A stretch of DNA of 5,249 nt from Sulfurovum sp. (lineage in GTDB: Bacteria > Campylobacterota > Campylobacteria > Campylobacterales > Sulfurovaceae): NCBI GenBank assembly GCA_023955225.1, contig JAGSGJ010000059.1, positions 1 to 5,249 on the forward strand. Reading direction: 5' to 3'. The notes beneath the pieces are model-generated. The model was not told the origin of the DNA. It did not search any database and worked only from the letters and a program-made list of their open reading frames with translations. Below, piece after piece: positions 1-5,249 of this stretch (within the stretch, counting starts at the first letter, position 1; every line of letters begins with the position of its first letter). The position numbers were made by a program, and so were the translations under genes.

Positions 1-560
1 CCTAAACCAAATATCGCATCTATGGCATCCATACCTGTCATATATACCAATCCCAATGCTACCAAAACAGCGGCATTGCTCCATAAGTCTGTTTTATAAT
101 GTAAAGCATCTGCTTTAATCACAAGGTTGTCTGTCTCTTTTGCTACTTTTAACAGATACTTTACTAAAATATAGGTGATGATAATTGAAACTGTCATTGC
201 AACGATTGAGGGCGTAAGTAGCGTAGTCACAGATCCGCTATTTAACTTTTTAATGGCTTCATAAATGATATATATACCAGAAATAGTAATAATTGTGCCT
301 TCTATCACCGCAGCTATAGCTTGGATTTTAGCTTTACCATAGTGATACTCTTCATCAGGATGTTCTTCTGACTTTTTAATCGCAAAAAAGTTAAAGCCAG
401 AAACCAACATATCTAAAAGTGAGTCTATTGCAGAAGCAAGTACAGCCACTGAACCGCTTGCTAATCCCAAGACCAATTTTACGATCACCAAAAGTGTTGC
501 AACAGAACTTGATACAAGTGTTGCTCGTTTTTGTGGTGACATTTTCATCTCTTCATTCAT
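1..560 (-). CDS. Cation diffusion facilitator (CDF) family metal efflux transporter, partial (3' end outside window)
   Basis: Membrane antiporter of the CDF family, which exports divalent metals (Zn, Fe, Cd, Mn or similar) from the cytoplasm in exchange for protons. I translated it by eye. The visible part, about 186-188 residues, covers the N-terminus and most of the membrane domain; the last helix and the cytoplasmic C-terminal domain lie beyond position 1. Numbered from the upstream ATG at 566, the TM2 motif ASAIDSLLDM gives D48 and D52, and the TM5 motif ADALHYKTD gives H156 and D160. These match the DD-HD transport site of FieF/YiiP, a type usually linked to Zn/Fe/Cd rather than Mn. The GKAK stretch after TM2 is also typical. 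Two starts are possible. ATG 566-564 overlaps the upstream stop as ATGA, but the AGAGGA Shine-Dalgarno lies only about 2 bases before it. ATG 560-558 has that site 8 bases away, so I chose it. It is second in an operon with the unknown membrane protein. The family is clear; the metal is not. Confidence 0.94.
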   Translation of the reverse strand, partial: MNEEMKMSPQKRATLVSSSVATLLVIVKLVLGLASGSVAVLASAIDSLLDMLVSGFNFFAIKKSEEHPDEEYHYGKAKIQAIAAVIEGTIITISGIYIIYEAIKKLNSGSVTTLLTPSIVAMTVSIIITYILVKYLLKVAKETDNLVIKADALHYKTDLWSNAAVLVALGLVYMTGMDAIDAIFGL

Positions 561-562
561 AC

Positions 563-1216
563 TCATGATCCTCTTTTTTCTTTTAGCATTGTCATACCAT
601 TGACTGTCAATAATCCCAAAGATACTGCAAAATAGAGTATAAGGAGTATCCACAGTCCACGACTTATCATTTCCAAGAAAGGGAAGAAAAGTGTGATTCG
701 ATATAGTATACCTAGTAAGACTGTATATTTAACCATATTGTGTAAACGCGTATAGAGTTTAACAATGCTTATTTCACGACAATTTTCACATCTGTTTTCA
801 ATCGCTTTTTGCTGATATTTATCTAAAAATGCATAAATAAACTTTAACACATAACGTGACAAAGTAATGATAATTGCTATTCGAATGAGAACAAAAAGTA
901 CTTCCAGCCAAAATCCTTCTGGTATCTTAGCCCATAATTCAAAAATGAGTGATTTAAGACTCATTCCTTCTGAAAGGTAATTGATACTAAAAACAGACAT
1001 ACTGATAAGTCCAATCCATAACAATACTTTCAGTGCAAAAAACAAATACTGTTTGGCTTTGTCTATTTTAGGCTTATGTTTTTCATATGAAGCAGTATGC
1101 TTCATTAAACCAAAGGCAAAATGGTAATGCAATTTAAGCATAATATACACGCCAATAACAGCAAAAAGAAGTAATCCAAAGACAATAACTTCTTCGTAGA
1201 AATTTGGAATATCCAT
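563..1216 (-). CDS. Uncharacterised five-pass inner membrane protein with a cytoplasmic CxxC loop
   Basis: I do not recognise this 217-residue protein. Hydrophobic segments lie at about residues 9-27, 57-78, 103-128, 161-180 and 184-205. The positive-inside pattern suggests N-out/C-in: the 28-56 loop is rich in Lys and His (H30, H32, H40, H47) and the tail KEKRG is basic. On this model the loop between segments 3 and 4, with C143-x-x-C146, is cytoplasmic. The basic end of segment 3 and the paired last helices faintly recall the membrane part of MscS-like channels, but no channel beta-domain follows, so I do not name it so. I chose ATG 1216-1214: TAGG lies about 9 bases upstream, and a possible extended -10 lies at 1256-1248. 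The frame stays open to a TTG at 1270, but the extra 18 residues would cover that promoter. Its stop (565-563) overlaps or abuts the CDF transporter start, so the two are probably co-expressed and coupled. A role in metal handling is inferred from this position only. Confidence 0.8.
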   Translation of the reverse strand: MDIPNFYEEVIVFGLLLFAVIGVYIMLKLHYHFAFGLMKHTASYEKHKPKIDKAKQYLFFALKVLLWIGLISMSVFSINYLSEGMSLKSLIFELWAKIPEGFWLEVLFVLIRIAIIITLSRYVLKFIYAFLDKYQQKAIENRCENCREISIVKLYTRLHNMVKYTVLLGILYRITLFFPFLEMISRGLWILLILYFAVSLGLLTVNGMTMLKEKRGS

Positions 1217-1247
1217 GTTTGATGGCCTAATGGTTAAATAAAAAGTG

Positions 1248-1256
1248 ATTTTAGCA
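1248..1256 (-). promoter_or_regulatory. Candidate extended -10 promoter for the membrane protein/CDF unit
   Basis: On the minus strand the bases read TGCTAAAAT, a TGn extended -10 with TAAAAT, about 32 bases before the ATG at 1216. I see no good -35 hexamer at the right spacing, which is common for housekeeping promoters in Campylobacterota. It predicts a short leader of about 25 bases and supports the ATG at 1216 over the TTG at 1270. This is found by eye, so it is tentative. Confidence 0.4.
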
Positions 1257-1319
1257 TAAATTTGATTCAAATCTCAGGGGGAAGAGTTATCTATACTCTA
1301 GAAATAAAGATACCTTTTA

Positions 1320-1328
1320 TGATATAGT
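1320..1328 (+). promoter_or_regulatory. Candidate extended -10 promoter for the PAS-GGDEF-EAL gene
   Basis: TGATATAGT on the plus strand is an extended -10 (TG, one base, TATAGT), close to the TATAAT consensus, with an AT-rich stretch downstream. No convincing -35 hexamer precedes it. Transcription would start near 1335, leaving a leader of about 60 bases before the ATG at 1396. Other AT-rich hexamers such as TATATT near 1370 are possible, so this is only the best candidate by eye. Confidence 0.4.
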
Positions 1329-1395
1329 AATAAAAAACTTATAGAATCATATCTCTTTTTTAAATAGATATATTTCTGTTTATGGATATTCCTAA

Positions 1396-3738
1396 ATGAA
1401 TCATACAAATGACAGTACAGAAGAAAATACTTTAGAGCAAGCCATTGACAACACAGAAATATCATTTGAAGAGCGTCTTTCCTATGATAAAATGGTCTTC
1501 TACTATATTTCATTACCCATGATGCTTGTCGGGAATCTTTTAGGTGCCTTTCTTTTAGGTGCCATACAATTGGAGAGTGTAGATCTATATTCCATTCGTA
1601 TCTGGGTTCTTGTCAGTTTTGTGATGTTCCTCTATCGATTTTATCACTATTATCTATTTAGACGTGAGAGTGAAACCAACAAACTAAGAGATGCACATAT
1701 TTGGCTTGATAAATATTATACGAACACTTTACTCGGTGGTATTGTCTGGGGGAGCAGTGCATTTTTAATGTTCCCAGAATCGGGACTTTTAAATCAGATG
1801 ATCGTACTTTTCTTCTTATTTGCTATTGGATTTTCAGCCATGGGGATATTGGCATCCAAACGTGATCTATTACTCACATATGCGTTGGTCACATATGCCC
1901 CTATTATTATGCGTCTCTTTTTTATGGAAGATGCACTTTATAGCAAGATCGCATATGTTATTCTTGCCTTGATGCTCATCATGATACTCACAGCAAACTA
2001 TTATGGGAAAGTGATCAATAATGCATTGAACAATCGTCAACACTTCATGACCATTAAACATACACATGAAAAACTCAAAGAACGTTTTTTCTCTTTGTTT
2101 GAACGTGCACCTGTGGGTATTTATTATTATAACTCTGCTTTAGCACTTGAAGATGTCAATATGCACTTTATGCACATCAATAAAATAAATGACAAAGAAG
2201 AGTTACTCAATAGCAATCTTCATGGCTCACCATACAGTCAAATGATCGAAGCACATGAAGAAGTCTTTAAGGGGAAAACAGGCAATTACCGTGGTCCCTT
2301 TCAAGTTCCACATAGTACACAGAATCTTTATGTGAACCTTTCAACCGTCCCTATGCTTGATGCTGGAGGAAATGTGGCTGGAGGTATCACTATTATCGAT
2401 GATATCACCAATGAAGTTACAGCCAAAGAAGAGATGATAAGAAATGCCTACTATGACATGCTTACCAATATCCCAAATCGTACACTCCTCTTAGATAAAC
2501 TAAAAACCTTTCTTGGGAAAAAACGACAAAATAAAGAATATGCAGCCTTACTTTTTCTGGATATTAATCACTTTAAGAAAGTCAATGAAACCTATGGCCA
2601 TGATGTAGGTGACCATCTGCTTCAACAAGTGGTCAAACGTGTAGATGACAATATAGACAGTCATGAGATATTTGCACGTGTCACGGGGAACAAGTTTGTC
2701 ATACTCCTTCCTTCTTTAGCTATAGATCAAGAACTTTCCGAAGAAATGACATCAAAGTATATACGTAAAATTAATGATGTATTTGTCGCACCGTTTAATC
2801 TTTCCGGTGATGAGTATCATGTAAATTTCACTATAGGTATAGTACTTTTCAATGACATTGATGCATCAGCCTATGATCTTCTCAAACGTGCTGAGACAGC
2901 GATGTATGAAGCAAAGAAGAATGCAAGAGGTACAAGCCAATTCTATCAAAGCAGTATGAGTCAAGAGACACATGAAATGCTTATGTTAGAAAATGACATA
3001 CACAAAGCTATAAGAAATGATGAGTTCAGTGTATATTATCAACCACAACTGGATATACAGAAAAATAAAATTATCGGTGCAGAAGCACTCATACGATGGA
3101 AGCATCCGGAAAAAGGTTTTATTTCCCCTGCACTATTTATACCTATTGCTGAAGAGAGTGGGAGCATTATAAAACTTGAAGAGTGGATCATCGATAAAGC
3201 CTTAAATGAGATCAAAGACTTAAGTCAGCGCTGGGATAACTTCATGTTAGATCATATTGCGATCAATATCTCTACTGTACATTTCTTGCAACCTCACTTT
3301 GTTGAAAAACTCATGTTACAGATTAATAAATACGGTGTAAAACCAGAATGGATTGAATTAGAGATAACAGAGAGTGGTATTATGCGCAACATTGCTGAAG
3401 CTGCAAGAAAGATCAAAGAATTAAAAAATTTCGGGTTTACTTTTGCCATAGATGATTTTGGAACAGGTTATTCTTCCCTTTCCTATCTCAAAGAACTTCC
3501 TGTGGATATTGTCAAATTAGATCAGTCTTTTATTATGAATATGCATAAAAGTAAAGGTGATGCCGCAATCGTTGAAGCCGTTATTGCAATAGCAGAAAAG
3601 TTTAATTTTAAGGTCTTAGCAGAAGGTGTAGAAGATAAAGAAACTTTAGAAACTTTAAAAAAATTAAACTGTGACACATACCAAGGGTACTATGCGCATA
3701 AACCTATGCCTATACAAGATTTTGAGAAACTTCTTTAA
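1396..3738 (+). CDS. Membrane-bound PAS-GGDEF-EAL protein, predicted c-di-GMP phosphodiesterase with degenerate GGDEF
   Basis: A 780-residue inner membrane signalling protein predicted to hydrolyse cyclic di-GMP to pGpG and so affect motility or biofilm. After a 32-residue polar N-terminus come six hydrophobic segments (about 33-57, 67-88, 109-126, 131-153, 157-175, 182-202), probably an integral membrane sensor. A PAS domain follows (about 228-345, from FERAPVGIYYYN), then GGDEF (about 350-517) and EAL (about 531-780). The GGDEF motif is TGNKF (430-434). The metal-site region reads LDINHFKKVNE, with D389 kept but N391 and E398 in place of the usual Asp. The RxxD inhibitory site is absent, so cyclase activity is unlikely. 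The EAL domain looks complete: E563 (EALIR), N624, E656, E659, D686/D687 (DDFGTGYSS), K707, E743 and Q763. From N624 onward these keep the spacing of the RocR active site. The start has only a weak GGA, 9 bases upstream. The gene stands alone, divergent from the CDF unit and convergent with htpG. The PAS ligand and the membrane signal are unknown. Confidence 0.94.
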   Translation: MNHTNDSTEENTLEQAIDNTEISFEERLSYDKMVFYYISLPMMLVGNLLGAFLLGAIQLESVDLYSIRIWVLVSFVMFLYRFYHYYLFRRESETNKLRDAHIWLDKYYTNTLLGGIVWGSSAFLMFPESGLLNQMIVLFFLFAIGFSAMGILASKRDLLLTYALVTYAPIIMRLFFMEDALYSKIAYVILALMLIMILTANYYGKVINNALNNRQHFMTIKHTHEKLKERFFSLFERAPVGIYYYNSALALEDVNMHFMHINKINDKEELLNSNLHGSPYSQMIEAHEEVFKGKTGNYRGPFQVPHSTQNLYVNLSTVPMLDAGGNVAGGITIIDDITNEVTAKEEMIRNAYYDMLTNIPNRTLLLDKLKTFLGKKRQNKEYAALLFLDINHFKKVNETYGHDVGDHLLQQVVKRVDDNIDSHEIFARVTGNKFVILLPSLAIDQELSEEMTSKYIRKINDVFVAPFNLSGDEYHVNFTIGIVLFNDIDASAYDLLKRAETAMYEAKKNARGTSQFYQSSMSQETHEMLMLENDIHKAIRNDEFSVYYQPQLDIQKNKIIGAEALIRWKHPEKGFISPALFIPIAEESGSIIKLEEWIIDKALNEIKDLSQRWDNFMLDHIAINISTVHFLQPHFVEKLMLQINKYGVKPEWIELEITESGIMRNIAEAARKIKELKNFGFTFAIDDFGTGYSSLSYLKELPVDIVKLDQSFIMNMHKSKGDAAIVEAVIAIAEKFNFKVLAEGVEDKETLETLKKLNCDTYQGYYAHKPMPIQDFEKLL

Positions 3739-3749
3739 TACATTTTAGA

Positions 3750-3773
3750 GGCACACCATAAAAATGCTGTGCC
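3750..3773. terminator. Palindromic hairpin between convergent genes, possible bidirectional terminator
   Basis: GGCACA (3750-3755) pairs with TGTGCC (3768-3773). After a single C/C mismatch, CAT (3757-3759) pairs with ATG (3764-3766) around an AAAA loop. The hairpin lies 11 bases after the stop of the PAS-GGDEF-EAL gene and 8 bases beyond the htpG stop, which is where a shared terminator would be expected. Neither side has a clean U-tract: the plus strand continues CATCGAG and the minus strand TCTAAAATG. Termination strength is therefore doubtful. Confidence 0.5.
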
Positions 3774-3781
3774 CATCGAGA

Positions 3782-5249
3782 CTACAGTGCCTTTGTCGCC
3801 AAAGAAGCTACTCTTTGTGCAAATGCCCCTTTATCTTTAGGCTCAAGTCCCTCAGAGAGTTTTGCAGCATCTAAAAGTATCCATGAGAGATCATCAAAGA
3901 GAGATTTGTCTTCAAGACTATCAAGTTTTTTAATCATCTCATGGTCAGGATTGATCTCCAGAATAAGAGGTATCTCTGGCATCTCTTGTCCCATTTGAGC
4001 AAACATTGCAGCCATACCAGCCATAGGATCTGAACTATCTTTGAGTACACACGATGGACTGGATGTAAGTCTTGTAGAAGTTTTGACTTCTTTCACTTCT
4101 TCTCCCAATACTTCTTTGATCTTATCCGTGAGAGATTTAAACTCTTTAGAGATCTCTTCTTTCTCTTCGTCACTCTTAGAGTCTGGTGCATCGATAGTTG
4201 TAATGTCTTTAAGGCTCCACTCTTTATACGCTCCTATCATAGGAGTGACTATATTGTCTACCTCTTTGTCATCCATGATCAGTACTTCGATATTTGCTTT
4301 TTTATAGGCTTCAAGAAGTGGGGAATTTCTAAGCACTTTTTCATCATCACCTACGATGTAATAAATCTCTTTTTTCTCAGAATCACCACGGCTCATATAA
4401 TCTGCAAAGGATACCAGTCCTTCTTCTGTTGAACTCTTATATTTAACGATGTCAAGCAACAACTCTTTGTTAACTTGGTCTATATAAATACCTTCCTTCA
4501 TCACTCTGTTGTATTGTTCAATAAAAGTATCAGCATCTTCACCATCTAATTTTTTGATGGCTTGAAGTATCTTCTTCGTTGAATTTTGTTTGATATTTGC
4601 CAAAATTCTGTTCTCTTGAAGTAACTCACGAGACACATTTAACGGTAGATCTTCAGAGTCTATGATACCCTTTACAAAACGTAAATACGGTGGTAACAAC
4701 TCTTTGTTGTCATCTGTGATAAACACACGTTTCACATAAAGTTTAACACCTGCTTCATAATCTGGTCTGTACATATCCATAGGTGCTGTTTTAGGGATAT
4801 AGAAAAGTGTTGTAAATTCATTGGCACCTTCTACCTTATTGTGCAAATATGTGAGTGGCTCATCATCCCCATGAGCTAATGTCTTATAGAACTCTGAGTA
4901 ATCTTCTTTTTTTAATTCAGATTTTGAAAGCGTCCATAGTGCAGTAGCTGCATTGATCTGTTCTGATTTATTAACCATTTTAGTCGTTGCCTCATCACCT
5001 TCACCCTCTGTCTCTTCTTCTGAGTAATTCAACATAATAGGGTATGCAATATGGTTAGAGTACTTCTTCACTACCTCTTGTGTTCGCCACTTGTCTAAAA
5101 ACTCTTTTTCATCGTCTTTGAGCTTAATGTAGATAACTGTTCCGTGCTCTTCTTTCGTCACAGGCTTTACTTCATATTCCCCTGTACCGTCAGTACTGAA
5201 CATATAAGCCTGATCTTCACCAGCCTTTTTAGAGATCACGTCTACTTTA
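3782..5249 (-). CDS. htpG: Chaperone protein HtpG (bacterial Hsp90), partial (5' end outside window)
   Basis: ATP-dependent homodimeric cytosolic chaperone of the Hsp90 family, which remodels client proteins together with the DnaK system. The reading frame is open to the right edge. The 488 visible residues match HtpG along their whole length, and the family is usually about 620 residues. About the first 140 residues, with the main ATP-binding motifs, are therefore outside; the GTG at 5239 is an internal valine codon, not the start. Visible parts are the end of the N-domain with the HGT motif of the nucleotide fold (about 5146-5138) and a short acidic linker (SEEETEGEGDE). The middle domain starts near ATALW (about 4960), with FYIPKTAPMDMY, KLYVKRVFITDD and LPLNVSRELLQ. 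Its Arg at 4630-4628 corresponds to the catalytic-loop arginine that contacts the ATP phosphate. The C-terminal dimerisation domain (about 4150-3785) has a Met-rich helix (MAGMAAMFAQMG) and LEINPDHEMIKKL. It ends in TAG at 3784-3782. No frameshift or missing motif is seen in the visible part. Confidence 0.97.
   Translation of the reverse strand, partial: KVDVISKKAGEDQAYMFSTDGTGEYEVKPVTKEEHGTVIYIKLKDDEKEFLDKWRTQEVVKKYSNHIAYPIMLNYSEEETEGEGDEATTKMVNKSEQINAATALWTLSKSELKKEDYSEFYKTLAHGDDEPLTYLHNKVEGANEFTTLFYIPKTAPMDMYRPDYEAGVKLYVKRVFITDDNKELLPPYLRFVKGIIDSEDLPLNVSRELLQENRILANIKQNSTKKILQAIKKLDGEDADTFIEQYNRVMKEGIYIDQVNKELLLDIVKYKSSTEEGLVSFADYMSRGDSEKKEIYYIVGDDEKVLRNSPLLEAYKKANIEVLIMDDKEVDNIVTPMIGAYKEWSLKDITTIDAPDSKSDEEKEEISKEFKSLTDKIKEVLGEEVKEVKTSTRLTSSPSCVLKDSSDPMAGMAAMFAQMGQEMPEIPLILEINPDHEMIKKLDSLEDKSLFDDLSWILLDAAKLSEGLEPKDKGAFAQRVASLATKAL

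Larger units (their letters stand above)
1206..1392. repeat. 11-bp inverted repeat flanking the divergent intergenic region
   Basis: GGAATATCCAT at 1206-1216 is the exact reverse complement of ATGGATATTCC at 1382-1392. One copy contains the ATG and first codons of the minus-strand membrane protein. The other supplies the GGA likely used as Shine-Dalgarno for the plus-strand PAS-GGDEF-EAL gene and ends just before its ATG. The core GGA-TAT-TCC is itself nearly palindromic, so it could be a shared operator, or it could be chance in AT-rich DNA. The interval given spans both arms and the DNA between them. Confidence 0.45.

Noticed and set aside
1217..1270. N-terminal extension of the membrane protein to a TTG start at 1270
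   Set aside because: It needs a rare start codon with no clear ribosome site and would cover the candidate promoter at 1256-1248. The ATG at 1216 has a better-placed TAGG.
1318..1351. Six-base inverted repeat TATGAT / ATCATA in the intergenic region
   Set aside because: The arms are short, AT-rich and widely spaced, with no extension of pairing, so this is expected by chance in such DNA.
1382..1399. Five-codon leader peptide (MDIPK, stop TGA) overlapping the GGDEF-EAL start as ATGA
   Set aside because: There is no ribosome site before the ATG at 1382, and such a short frame is easily due to chance. Its sequence is better described as one arm of the 11-bp inverted repeat.
1298..1513. Minus-strand open frame of 71 codons
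   Set aside because: It covers the intergenic region and the antisense of the GGDEF-EAL N-terminus. Its composition looks like a translated AT-rich shadow (many Tyr, Leu, Phe, Cys) and it has no recognisable domain.
1870..2067. Minus-strand open frame of 65 codons
   Set aside because: It lies fully antisense within the sensor region of the GGDEF-EAL gene, with no family likeness or ribosome site I could recognise.
4041..4307. Plus-strand open frame of 88 codons
   Set aside because: It lies antisense inside htpG. The Ser/Leu-rich translation is what the reverse of Glu/Lys-rich htpG codons gives.
5237..5239. GTG at 5239 as the start codon of htpG
   Set aside because: The frame is open to the window edge, and the residues match HtpG from about position 145 of the family, so the true start lies outside.

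Overview
The window is AT-rich and gene-dense. It carries four protein genes, two of them cut by the window edges, and no RNA genes, mobile elements or CRISPR arrays that I can see. The AT-rich base composition, the style of the proteins and promoters that look like extended -10 elements without a clear -35 all suggest a Campylobacterota (epsilonproteobacterial) genome, perhaps of the Sulfurovum/Sulfurimonas kind. That placement is an inference from general likeness, not from a marker gene.

Layout: positions 1-1216 hold a two-gene minus-strand unit. A small five-pass membrane protein of unknown function (start near 1216) is followed, with stop and start codons overlapping or nearly so, by a cation diffusion facilitator metal transporter that runs off the left edge. 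A divergent intergenic region (1217-1395) separates this unit from a large plus-strand gene (1396-3738). That gene encodes a membrane-bound PAS-GGDEF-EAL signalling protein. A short convergent gap with a palindromic hairpin (3739-3781) follows. Then comes the 3' part of htpG (bacterial Hsp90) on the minus strand, running off the right edge.

How the genes may work together: the membrane protein and the metal transporter are probably co-transcribed and translationally coupled, so they may act together in metal export. The c-di-GMP protein has a complete EAL active site but a broken GGDEF motif, so it is predicted to degrade c-di-GMP in response to a membrane or PAS signal. HtpG is a general chaperone and shows no functional link to its neighbours.

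I found no clear undescribed system. The points most worth a second look are the His/Cys-bearing cytoplasmic loops of the unknown membrane protein next to a metal transporter, the degenerate GGDEF with intact EAL, and an 11-bp inverted repeat that covers the translation start regions of both divergent genes.
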